A stretch of 64,000 nucleotides of DNA from CAG-873 sp910578365 (GTDB lineage Bacteria; Bacteroidota; Bacteroidia; Bacteroidales; Muribaculaceae): the NCBI GenBank assembly GCA_951635545.1, contig OX620685.1, positions 620,001 through 684,000 on the forward strand. The letters run 5' to 3'. The translations under genes and the position numbers were made by a program. Positions within the stretch are counted from its first letter, which is position 1; each line of letters starts with the position of its first letter. Below the pieces are notes generated by a model. It was given only the letters and a program-made list of their open reading frames with translations. It had not been told where the DNA came from and did not search any database. Below are positions 54,863 to 62,392 of this stretch, piece by piece.

Positions 54863-56229
54863 CCACCGACACCATCTGCGCCATATCAACCCCACACGGC
54901 ACAGGAGGCATAGCCGTAGCCCGCATCAGCGGACCACAAGCCATACAACACGTAACCAAAATATGGCAAGGAACAAACCTCGCCACAGCACAAACCCACA
55001 GCGCACACCTCGGCACAATACTCGACACCGACAACAAGCCACTCGACCAAGGCGTCGCAACCATATACCGCAGCCCACGCTCATACACCGGCGAAGACAC
55101 CGTCGAAATATCAGTACACGGCTCACTGTGGATACAACGCGAACTACTCAACACCCTGTGCCAGGCCGGATGCCGAATGGCCGAACCAGGCGAATTCACA
55201 CGCCGCGCATTCAGCAACCGACGCCTCAGCCTCACACAGGCCGAAGCCGTAGCCGACATGATAGCATCATCAAGCCGCGCCGCACACCGCATAGCAATAA
55301 ACCACCTGCGCGGAAGCTTCACACAACGCCTGAACCAACTACACCAAAACCTGCTCCAACTCGCATCACTAATCGAACTCGAACTCGACTTCTCAGAAGA
55401 AGAAGTCGAATTCGCATCACGACAACAACTACACCGGCTCGCCACCGAACTCCGGCACGAACTCCAGCACCTCAGCGACAGTTACCGCACCGGAGCAGCC
55501 ATAAAACAAGGCATACCCGTAGCCATAATCGGCGCCACTAACGCCGGAAAATCATCACTCCTCAACACCCTCGTAGGCGACCAGCGCGCAATCGTAAGCG
55601 ACATCCACGGCACCACACGCGACATAGTCGAAGACAGCGCTGAAATAGGCGACTACCTCTTCCGATTCCTCGACACAGCAGGCCTGCGCCACACCACCGA
55701 CACCATCGAACAGATAGGCATCGAACGCAGCCGCCAGGCAGCACACAGCGCCCGCATAATACTCCTCGTAGCCGACGCCACCACCAGCCCCGACCCACAA
55801 GCCATCGACACCACGCGCAACAGCCCCGACGCCCACATCATACTCGTAGCCAACAAAACCGACCTGCCCCTGGCCGACACCACCACCCTACTCCACACCG
55901 CCCGCGAGCTCTCCGCCCCATTGGTAAGCATCAGCGCGGCCACCGGCGCCGGCATCGACAACCTCCGCCAAGCCCTCGTATCAGCCATCGAAAGCGAAGG
56001 CGACACCGGCTCCGAGCTGCTCGTCACCAACGCCCGTCAGGCCCAGGCCCTGCAGCGCGCCGCCGACAGCACCGCCCGTGTAATATCCGGCCTCGAAACC
56101 GGCCTGAGCGGCGACTTCATTGCCCAGGACCTCCGCCAGACAATGCACTATCTGAGCGAAGTCAGCGGCGAAATCTCCACTCCCGACATTCTCCAAAACA
56201 TCTTCACCCGCTTCTGCATCGGCAAGTAG
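54838..56229 (+). CDS. mnmE: tRNA uridine-5-carboxymethylaminomethyl modification GTPase MnmE
   Basis: 463 aa from ATG 54838 (MATTQNTITTDTICAIS), the normal family length; the open frame extends further upstream but only as a shadow of the endonuclease gene. Folate-binding N-domain (HGTGGIAVARISGPQA). G-domain has GATNAGKSS (P-loop), DIHGTTRDIV, DTAGLRHT and NKTD. It ends FCIGK with the invariant Cys. With MnmG it modifies wobble U34. Its first two thirds are nearly T-free; the last 350 bp return to ordinary codon use. Confidence 0.96.
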   Translation: MATTQNTITTDTICAISTPHGTGGIAVARISGPQAIQHVTKIWQGTNLATAQTHSAHLGTILDTDNKPLDQGVATIYRSPRSYTGEDTVEISVHGSLWIQRELLNTLCQAGCRMAEPGEFTRRAFSNRRLSLTQAEAVADMIASSSRAAHRIAINHLRGSFTQRLNQLHQNLLQLASLIELELDFSEEEVEFASRQQLHRLATELRHELQHLSDSYRTGAAIKQGIPVAIIGATNAGKSSLLNTLVGDQRAIVSDIHGTTRDIVEDSAEIGDYLFRFLDTAGLRHTTDTIEQIGIERSRQAAHSARIILLVADATTSPDPQAIDTTRNSPDAHIILVANKTDLPLADTTTLLHTARELSAPLVSISAATGAGIDNLRQALVSAIESEGDTGSELLVTNARQAQALQRAADSTARVISGLETGLSGDFIAQDLRQTMHYLSEVSGEISTPDILQNIFTRFCIGK

Positions 56230-56269
56230 CCTATTGGTGATAACTGGTGCCATTTGGTGTAAAATATTG

Positions 56270-56298
56270 AAAAGTCGCTCGTTATCGGGCGGCTTTTT
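56270..56298 (+). terminator. Rho-independent terminator of mnmE
   Basis: AAGTCGCTCG-ttat-CGGGCGGCTT followed by a T-run; stem of about 10 bp with G-U pairs, 40 bp past the mnmE stop. Confidence 0.75.
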
Positions 56299-56355
56299 TC
56301 GTACCAATACTGCAATATAACCGCTTTTCACCCCTTTTTACCTGTGTTTTTGTAC

Positions 56356-56374
56356 CCGATTTGTAGCAAATCGG
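56356..56374. repeat. Inverted repeat near the element's left end
   Basis: CCGATTTG-tag-CAAATCGG, perfect 8-bp arms. Candidate operator or recombinase core site, 120 bp before the multi-HTH gene. Confidence 0.55.
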
Positions 56375-56412
56375 TCAATCCCGTCAATGCGTGCCGCAAG
56401 GTCGTGGATGAT

Positions 56413-56439
56413 GTTTACGTAGGTTTACGTCAGTTTACG
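56413..56439 (+). repeat. Three GTTTACG iterons at 10-bp spacing
   Basis: GTTTACG at 56413-56419, 56423-56429 and 56433-56439. One helical turn apart, so all face the same side of the DNA. Candidate binding sites for the HTH protein encoded 57 bp downstream or for integrase arms. Confidence 0.65.
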
Positions 56440-56495
56440 CCCATGAACACTTTTGGCGAAATAAAAGGAGAAATAAACACTAACACAGAATAAAA

Positions 56496-57395
56496 ATGAG
56501 TAGCAACATTGAAATCAAAAAGAAATGCCATTGGTGTGGAGCTGAGTTCATCGCTCGTAAGACAACAACGGAGTATTGCAGCCACCGATGCTCGGGACTC
56601 GCATACAAGGAACGGAAGCGTCAGGAGAAACTGGATTCATACCAACGAGAATATGAATACCAGCAATCAGGACAGAAAGAGGTTGCCAAACAGGAATTCC
56701 TGACACCGACACAAGCAGCGACCTTATTAGGCGTATGCCATGTCACTATCTACAACTATATTAACCGTGGTGTGATTAAGGTTTGGAAGCTGAAACGCAA
56801 AACGCTCATCCGTCGAGCCGATGTTGATGAGCTGTTCTCTGTCCTTGACATTCAAAGTACACAAATAAAAAATCCATCAGCTCCAATTACAGAGTTCTAC
56901 ACATCGAAGGAGGTGCAGGAAAAATTCGGGGTGTCAAACTCCGGGATGTATAAGATTGCTGAGCGTGAGGGTTGGCCTAAGACTCAGAGCCGAGGAAAGA
57001 CGCTTTGGAGCCGCAGCCATGTTGACCGCTACTTTGCAAATCAGCAACCGAAAGAGAAAATCAACGAGTGGTATACCGTGGCTGATATTCAAGCCGCCTA
57101 TGGCATGACCTTATCAGCAATCTATACTCTCGTGTCAAAGGAGGGTATTCCTAAGAAAAAGCAGGGCAACTATGTGATGTATTCCAAGTATCATTTCGAT
57201 CTGGCAAAGGGTATAGCCGCGCCAAAGGGCCCCGAATATTACACCTATCCCGAGGCGATGGAGAAGTATGGACTGACCCGTGACCAGCTCCACCACTATC
57301 TGAAATACCACAACATCACTCGTGTGAAGAAAGGAAAATACACTCTCATACTCTGCTCTGAACTTGATTCTCTCCTCGGTTCTCCGGAGATTTAA
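56496..57395 (+). CDS. Zinc-ribbon protein with four excisionase-type HTH domains
   Basis: 299 aa. A Cys4 motif (C11, C14, C28, C32: KCHWCGAEFIA, EYCSHRCSG) is followed by four tandem winged-HTH (HTH_17/MerR-like) units. They begin FLTPTQAATLLGV (about 67), FYTSKEVQEKFGV (129), WYTVADIQAAYGM (191) and YYTYPEAMEKYGL (249). Each has a second helix and a wing containing K/R and a V/L-D-x-L/Y end. Such domains bind att or operator DNA in mobile elements. Its stop codon lies inside a palindromic operator before the integrase promoter. Probably a recombination directionality factor or regulator; exact role inferred. Confidence 0.7.
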   Translation: MSSNIEIKKKCHWCGAEFIARKTTTEYCSHRCSGLAYKERKRQEKLDSYQREYEYQQSGQKEVAKQEFLTPTQAATLLGVCHVTIYNYINRGVIKVWKLKRKTLIRRADVDELFSVLDIQSTQIKNPSAPITEFYTSKEVQEKFGVSNSGMYKIAEREGWPKTQSRGKTLWSRSHVDRYFANQQPKEKINEWYTVADIQAAYGMTLSAIYTLVSKEGIPKKKQGNYVMYSKYHFDLAKGIAAPKGPEYYTYPEAMEKYGLTRDQLHHYLKYHNITRVKKGKYTLILCSELDSLLGSPEI

Positions 57396-57400
57396 TCTCC
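57386..57400. promoter_or_regulatory. GGAGA...TCTCC palindrome before the integrase
   Basis: GGAGATTTAATCTCC, perfect arms, overlapping the stop of the multi-HTH gene. Further GGAGA half-sites follow at 57412 and 57432. The same motif type precedes the promoter at 60454-60484. Confidence 0.6.
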
Positions 57401-57441
57401 AGAGAGACCTTGGAGAAGCCTTGGGACTGCTGGAGAACTCA

Positions 57442-57472
57442 TTGTTCTCTCATGCTTCTCCCGCTACTTTTG
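57442..57472 (+). promoter_or_regulatory. Integrase promoter
   Basis: TTG (57442-57444), 20 bp, TACTTTTG (57465-57472). Leader of 35 nt to ATG 57508. The -33 region CTCATTGTTCTCT is repeated exactly before the HTH gene promoter at 60 kb. Confidence 0.7.
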
Positions 57473-57507
57473 TATCTGATTTTCAAACCCTCAAACCCCA
57501 TAAAGCA

Positions 57508-58620
57508 ATGACAAACACCTGCACCAAAGTGTTCCTCCGTCGTCGCCCGTATGCCGGAGGTAAGGTATCGCTCTATCTCGATTATTATCCCGCGATACGC
57601 AATCCCCACACAAACAAGATGACCCGCCGCGAAACTCTCGGCATAGTCATCTTTGCCGAACCGGCCAACGAGATGCAACGCCGTTTCAATCAGGAAATGG
57701 AGGAGAAAGCCGAGGCCATCCGTTGCATCCGTTATCAGAGCCTCGTAAACGAACAGTTCGGATTCCTTGACAAGACTAAACAGAAGATGGACTTTCTTGC
57801 CTACTTCGAGAAGAAGGCGAAAAGCAAATATGACAAATGGATGAGCGTCTATCTCCATTTCAAAAAATTCTGCGGTGGCCGATGTACATTCGGCGATATT
57901 ACTACGGAACTGTGCGAAGAATTCCGGGAGTATCTTCTCTATGCACATAATCTGCGCCACCCTAACAAAAAGATACCGTTATCCAACAACTCTGCTTCAG
58001 GCTATTGGTCAACATTCCGCTGTCTGCTGAAAATGGCATATAAGGAAAAATATATCACTGAGAACGTCAACGACTTTCTTGAAGGCATCAAATGGCAGGA
58101 GGTAAAGAAGGAGTATCTGACGCTCGACGAGATGAAAATCCTTGATGCTACCGAGTGTGAGGTGCCTATCCTCAAACAAGCATCTATGTTCGGGCTGTTT
58201 ACCGGACTACGACTTAGCGACCTATTGCAGCTCCGATGGGATAATATTGAGCGAAGCCCGGACGGTGGCCACTGCATACGCCTATGTACCGAGAAAACCG
58301 AGACAGAAGCGACATTACCGATAAGTGAAGAGGCTCTGAAATATTGCGGTGAACGTGGTGAAGGACTTGTCTTCAAAGGCTTCCGCCGCTCAATGGCACA
58401 ACAGCCATTCAAGAAATGGGTGAAGGCCGCAGGCATCGAGAAAAAACTCTCGTTCCACTGTCTTCGCCATTCGTTTGCTACGCTCCTTATCTCGCTGGGT
58501 ATCGACGTATATGTAGTATCAAAGATGCTGACCCACCGCAGTGTCCGAACCACGCAGATTTACGCAGATGTCGTAAGCGAGAAAAAACGCGAGGCATCCA
58601 ACGCCATCACTCTGAAATAA
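57508..58620 (+). CDS. int: Tyrosine-type site-specific integrase
   Basis: 370 aa from ATG 57508 (MTNTCTKVFLRRRPYAGGKV); the frame is open further upstream but that part overlaps promoter and operators. N-terminal arm and core-binding (SAM-like) domain to about residue 210. The catalytic domain has R235 (TGLRLSD), H317 and R320 (FHCLRHSF), H343 (LTHRSV) and Y352 (IYADVV). It mediates integration and excision of the element. Confidence 0.95.
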   Translation: MTNTCTKVFLRRRPYAGGKVSLYLDYYPAIRNPHTNKMTRRETLGIVIFAEPANEMQRRFNQEMEEKAEAIRCIRYQSLVNEQFGFLDKTKQKMDFLAYFEKKAKSKYDKWMSVYLHFKKFCGGRCTFGDITTELCEEFREYLLYAHNLRHPNKKIPLSNNSASGYWSTFRCLLKMAYKEKYITENVNDFLEGIKWQEVKKEYLTLDEMKILDATECEVPILKQASMFGLFTGLRLSDLLQLRWDNIERSPDGGHCIRLCTEKTETEATLPISEEALKYCGERGEGLVFKGFRRSMAQQPFKKWVKAAGIEKKLSFHCLRHSFATLLISLGIDVYVVSKMLTHRSVRTTQIYADVVSEKKREASNAITLK

Positions 58621-58626
58621 TAATAA

Positions 58627-58670
58627 TATAGACCGGGATGATTGCCTTGTCAGCATTGTCTCGGTCTATA
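58627..58670. terminator. Hairpin between the integrase and antitoxin genes
   Basis: TATAGACCGGGA pairs with TCTCGGTCTATA, one G-T wobble, 20-nt loop. Lies between two convergent genes; A/T-rich both sides. Confidence 0.65.
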
Positions 58671-58691
58671 ATTATATTGCTATTATAGTGT

Positions 58692-58946
58692 CTAATCGAT
58701 TGACTTAAACATAGCCTCTACAGATGATGTATCAATGGGAGGTTTAGTCCTCAATTTTCCACTAATAGCTTCCTCAAGAGCGGCCTTTGTTATCTCATTA
58801 GACTCATTATAAGCAGCTTCAAACAATATGCTCTCAACCAAATTGTCAAGGCTACAATGCTCTTGTTTAGCCATATCTTTAAGACGTTCTATGAGATCTA
58901 CTCTCAGAGAGAACGTAATTATTTTCTTTTGAGCTGATGTCGCCAT
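58692..58946 (-). CDS. Ribbon-helix-helix antitoxin-like protein without a partner toxin
   Basis: 84 aa from ATG 58944-58946 (MATSAQKKIITFSLRVDLIE); a longer frame upstream overlaps the promoter. The strand ITFSLRVDLIERLKDMAKQEHCS followed by two helices is an RHH (RelB/DinJ-like) fold, and a disordered tail (KPPIDTSSVEAMFKSID) could bind a toxin. No toxin gene lies next to it: the integrase converges on one side, and the other side is intergenic. Could be a lone regulator. Confidence 0.6.
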   Translation of the reverse strand: MATSAQKKIITFSLRVDLIERLKDMAKQEHCSLDNLVESILFEAAYNESNEITKAALEEAISGKLRTKPPIDTSSVEAMFKSID

Positions 58947-58963
58947 TATGTTATTTTTGAGTG

Positions 58964-58994
58964 CAAAGGTACAACGAATCAAGCATATCTCCAA
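58964..58994 (-). promoter_or_regulatory. Promoter of the antitoxin-like gene
   Basis: TTG (58992-58994), 20 bp, TACCTTTG (58964-58971) on the minus strand; leader of 17 nt. Confidence 0.6.
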
Positions 58995-59108
58995 CCAACA
59001 ATGCTGATTCAATTTTCGGAGAATGAACAATCGAAAGTGTTACCGTGTTTTAACCTTGTTTGCATAACTCATCATTTTTTAAGGCTATACAATTAAACAA
59101 TTACGCGA

Positions 59109-60362
59109 ATGAAAGACCTATTCAAAGGCCATCATCCATGGTTGCTTGTGTTGGTGATTGCTGTTGATATTTTTTCAGCACTGACCATCCGCCACTCTAT
59201 TTTATCAAAAGGAGAATCAGAGTTCAATGCTAACGTTTTCTTTTTAATTGTCATTGTCGCCGGACTTGCACTATATGCTTTGCTCGTCGAATTTCTTTCA
59301 GGCAAAGATATGCCGCTAATCGGCGAAACAGAAGAAAAGGAAGCGAAGATTGTACAGCAGATTCCTGTATCGCAACCGGTTATTGACATCAATTCATCCA
59401 CTCCACAGTCCAAAGAAAGGCCCTTATCTCGTGGCGATTTTGAGGATATGATGCTTAATGTTGTAACTAAATTGCGGCAAGAAACGGCAATCCCGCCGGA
59501 AGCATCATTAAAGAAACATGATGAGACCGGAGTCGTATCCTTCAACATAAATGACATGAAGGAATCAGCCGCATCTCTGGTACAGTCGCAGGAAGACACC
59601 AAATATCGGTTTGCCTGCGAATACACCGCCGAGAAACTAGGTCCATATGTCAAACCTTGTGATTTGGAAAAGCTGTTTTTCCGTTTGGGATTGTTTCAAA
59701 GAGCATCGTCTCCAAACTGGGATTCACGTACTCCGGAGGAAATCGAGGCTAATATACCGGCTGCAAGAATCGAGGTCGCATCACCGATAGAGAAGTGGGC
59801 ATTATTGCATTTTGGCTGGAACATGGGAAGACTATTTGGCAAACCTAATAATTTTATTAACCATTTTCTAAAGACCACGTTCCATTACCACCTTGATGGT
59901 CTTTCAGATAATCAACTACCAAAGAAGCTCAAGCAAAATCCTCTTCAAGGCGTAATCAAAATTGAGGAACGTTTTGACAAAGGTCTAACGATAGCGGATT
60001 ATAATATCGAGGAGGATACAACCACTTCCGCAAATACAGAAGCATCAAATATTGAGCCTGCCACTGAAAAGGTCGTTAAGGAAACAATCCCTAAAACGGC
60101 TGCTCCCATATATTATAAACCCGATCCACCAATCTCTACCGAAGAAAAATCGAAAATTGCCGAATCAGAGGAAGCCCAAGAACCAGCAGATGAAGAACGC
60201 GACGATTACGATAATCTTAACGACTACGATGAGGATAGAGATATGGATAATGACAACGATGAGCCTATGAATGACGAAGAGTGGGCAGAGTTCGTTCAAC
60301 GCTCTATGGAACGTGGTAAGGATTCGAGAAGTCTCGACTGTGGCGACCTTATTGCCGGATAA
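59109..60362 (+). CDS. Two-TM membrane protein with acidic tail, unknown (element cargo)
   Basis: 417 aa. Two N-terminal helices (PWLLVLVIAVDIFSALTI, about 10-27, and VFFLIVIVAGLALYALLVEF, about 43-62) with a short loop. The cytoplasmic part includes a helical domain (about 150-290, TAEKLGPYVKPCDLEKLFFR and HFGWNMGRLFGKPNNFINHF). A strongly acidic tail (DDYDNLNDYDEDRDMDND) follows. I do not recognise the family. It lies between the integrase and the HTH gene, a usual place for accessory cargo. Confidence 0.5.
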   Translation: MKDLFKGHHPWLLVLVIAVDIFSALTIRHSILSKGESEFNANVFFLIVIVAGLALYALLVEFLSGKDMPLIGETEEKEAKIVQQIPVSQPVIDINSSTPQSKERPLSRGDFEDMMLNVVTKLRQETAIPPEASLKKHDETGVVSFNINDMKESAASLVQSQEDTKYRFACEYTAEKLGPYVKPCDLEKLFFRLGLFQRASSPNWDSRTPEEIEANIPAARIEVASPIEKWALLHFGWNMGRLFGKPNNFINHFLKTTFHYHLDGLSDNQLPKKLKQNPLQGVIKIEERFDKGLTIADYNIEEDTTTSANTEASNIEPATEKVVKETIPKTAAPIYYKPDPPISTEEKSKIAESEEAQEPADEERDDYDNLNDYDEDRDMDNDNDEPMNDEEWAEFVQRSMERGKDSRSLDCGDLIAG

Positions 60363-60370
60363 AACTTCAA

Positions 60371-60406
60371 TCTCCTATTGGAGAATCATATATCTCCAGT
60401 AGGAGA
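60371..60406. promoter_or_regulatory. Two TCTCC-N4-GGAGA palindromes
   Basis: TCTCCTATTGGAGA (60371-60384) and TCTCCAGTAGGAGA (60393-60406), followed by half-sites TTGGAGA at 60411 and 60422. Candidate operators, related to the palindrome at 57386-57400. Confidence 0.65.
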
Positions 60407-60453
60407 GGCTTTGGAGACGTTTTGGAGAACGTTTTGAGAGGGATTAGACCTCA

Positions 60454-60484
60454 TTGTTCTCTGTTTTTTCTCCTTATACATTTG
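60454..60484 (+). promoter_or_regulatory. Promoter of the HTH-DUF3987 operon
   Basis: TTG (60454-60456), 20 bp, TACATTTG (60477-60484). The -33 block CTCATTGTTCTCT is identical to that of the integrase promoter. Confidence 0.7.
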
Positions 60485-60545
60485 CAACCGAAATCTTAGC
60501 CCGGACGTGCCGCGTTGGCATGACGGTTTCCTAAGGTTTCGGTTG
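60485..60545 (+). promoter_or_regulatory. Leader hairpin before the excisionase-like gene
   Basis: CAACCGAAATCTTAG (60485-60499) pairs with CTAAGGTTTCGGTTG (60531-60545), 15 bp with one T-G pair, loop 31 nt. It starts right after the -7 box and ends 4 nt before the ATG, so it covers nearly the whole 5' leader and would hide the ribosome binding region (AAGG in the 3' arm). Looks like a translational control element. Confidence 0.65.
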
Positions 60546-60549
60546 CATC

Positions 60550-60933
60550 ATGTTCACAACACCCGTGACTTTCGACAGACTGCCCGAAGCGGTTGTCTAT
60601 CTCATCGAGCGAGTCTCAGCCTTGCAAGATGAGCTACGGGAGCTGCGCAACGCGCTTGCTCCACCATCAAAAGACAGTTCTCCTTTCATCACCACAAAGG
60701 AGGCCTGTCAACTACTCGGAGAGTCCAAGAACACTCTCTATGAAAAGGCTCGCGCCGGAATCATACCGGCATACAAGAATCCCGGCGGCAAGTCGTGGAG
60801 GTTCATTAAGAGCGAGCTTCTCGAATACATGGCATCCGGCAAGCCCAAATCTCAGCAGGAGAAGTATGATGAAATGGTTGCCGAGATGAACAAAGGTCTG
60901 CGCCCAGGCGGACGAAACTGTTTGAGCCGTTAG
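60550..60933 (+). CDS. Excisionase-type HTH protein
   Basis: 127 aa. A coiled N-terminus (VVYLIERVSALQDELRELRNAL) is followed by one HTH_17 domain: PFITTKEACQLLGESKNTLY, then GIIPAYKNPGGKSWRFIKSELLEYM. Proteins of this type in Bacteroides elements act as excision factors or operon regulators. It lies 3 bp before the DUF3987 gene; its leader holds a strong hairpin. Confidence 0.82.
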   Translation: MFTTPVTFDRLPEAVVYLIERVSALQDELRELRNALAPPSKDSSPFITTKEACQLLGESKNTLYEKARAGIIPAYKNPGGKSWRFIKSELLEYMASGKPKSQQEKYDEMVAEMNKGLRPGGRNCLSR

Positions 60934-60936
60934 CCT

Positions 60937-62304
60937 ATGAGCGATAAGATTACTCCTCAGCTCGTGCTCGACAAGGCCATTGACCATTGCACCGCAATCA
61001 CAGGCGGCGGTTTTCCCATTAGCCTCTATCCCTCCAAAATACAACGTATCATCAGGGAGGTGAACGACTGCTATGGATTTCCAGTCGATTATGTTGCGGC
61101 GGCTATGCTGGTGGCAGTGTCGGTAGCGATAGGCAACACGCATCTTGCGCGAATGAAAGAGGGCTGGGACGAGAGTGCTATCTTGTATATGGCACTCATC
61201 GGAAGACCCGGTGCCAACAAGAGCCATCCGCTGAGTTTTGCAATGCGTCCGTTTGTGGAGCATGACTACGAGCAGAACCGGATTTACGAGAAACAGTATC
61301 TGGAATATCAGGATCAACTTGACATGAGCCGGAAGGAACGTGCAGAAAAAGGTATTGAGGTCTGCCCCCGTGAACCTGTCCGCCATCGTTTTCTTGTGTC
61401 TGATATTACCCCGGAAGGTCTGAGTCTCGTCCATTCGCAGAATCGCCGTGGTCTATGTCTCTTGTCAGATGAACTCTCGGCATGGGTCAAGAACTTCAAC
61501 CGTTACAATAACGGCTCAGAGGAACAATTCTGGCTGTCGGTGTTCAGCGCCAAGCCTACCATGTCCGACCGCAAAAGCTCGCGCAGCTCAATCTTCATCA
61601 AGCGTCCGTTTGTATCCGTTATCGGCACGATGCAAAAACGCATTCTTTCCGAACTCGCCAAAGGTGAACGCTCTGCCAACGGTTTCATTGACCGCATTCT
61701 GTTTGTTCTGCTCCGCCACGAAACTTCTACCCGGTGGTCGATGAAGCAACCGACATTCGATGTGGCCGCTGAATGGCAGCGCATTTTATCGAGGCTCATG
61801 GAATTGCAATGTACCGTTGATGAAAACAACGACATTGTGCCGGTAAGCATACCGTTTACCGAGGAAGCTATGGTGCGTCTGTTCAAGTGGCAACATGAGC
61901 TGTCGGACATCTGCGACCGTGAGCCCAACGAGACCATTGTCGGCATCTACTGCAAGCTACAAATCTATGCCATACGTTTCTGTCTGATTATTCAGATGGC
62001 ACGCTGGGCGTGCAATGATGCCGGAAAGGATATGATTGACCTCATATCGGTAGAACGTGCCATTTCTCTTGCCGAGTATTTCAAGGAATCAGCCGTAAAG
62101 GTACAGACAATTCTAAAAGAGTTGTCGCTCACTGCCCAGCAGTTGGCCATCGTCACCGCATTGCCCCAAGAATTTGAGACAGGGGGAGGTATCGCCGTGG
62201 CAATGGAGAACGGTATGGCAGAGCGCACCTTTATGGAATTTTTGAAGAATAACCTCGGAAAATTGTTTCAAAAGTCCTCGCATGGCAAATACATCAAACT
62301 TTGA
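60937..62304 (+). CDS. DUF3987 domain protein (mobile-element primase/helicase-like)
   Basis: 455 aa. A modified P-loop GRPGANKSHPLSFAM (about 88-102) and LLSDELSAWVKNFNRYNNGS with acidic Walker-B-like residues, then RPFVSVIGTMQKRILSELAK, are typical of DUF3987. These proteins accompany primase-like genes in Bacteroides elements and may have ATPase activity in element replication. Probable operon with the HTH gene upstream and the DUF6371 gene downstream. Confidence 0.82.
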   Translation: MSDKITPQLVLDKAIDHCTAITGGGFPISLYPSKIQRIIREVNDCYGFPVDYVAAAMLVAVSVAIGNTHLARMKEGWDESAILYMALIGRPGANKSHPLSFAMRPFVEHDYEQNRIYEKQYLEYQDQLDMSRKERAEKGIEVCPREPVRHRFLVSDITPEGLSLVHSQNRRGLCLLSDELSAWVKNFNRYNNGSEEQFWLSVFSAKPTMSDRKSSRSSIFIKRPFVSVIGTMQKRILSELAKGERSANGFIDRILFVLLRHETSTRWSMKQPTFDVAAEWQRILSRLMELQCTVDENNDIVPVSIPFTEEAMVRLFKWQHELSDICDREPNETIVGIYCKLQIYAIRFCLIIQMARWACNDAGKDMIDLISVERAISLAEYFKESAVKVQTILKELSLTAQQLAIVTALPQEFETGGGIAVAMENGMAERTFMEFLKNNLGKLFQKSSHGKYIKL

Positions 62305-62392
62305 CCCATGCAATATCCGCAGTTTCAGCAGTTTCAATCGCCAAACTGCGGAAACTGCAAGAACCGCACCATCTTAATCCCATAATTTGACA

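Noticed and set aside
54963..56331. Many overlapping frames on both strands inside mnmE
   Set aside because: Caused by the lack of T on the coding strand, which removes stop codons in all frames.
56230..56500. Exact left attachment core of the mobile element
   Set aside because: Short repeats such as GTACC occur, but the right end is outside the window, so a core cannot be identified honestly.
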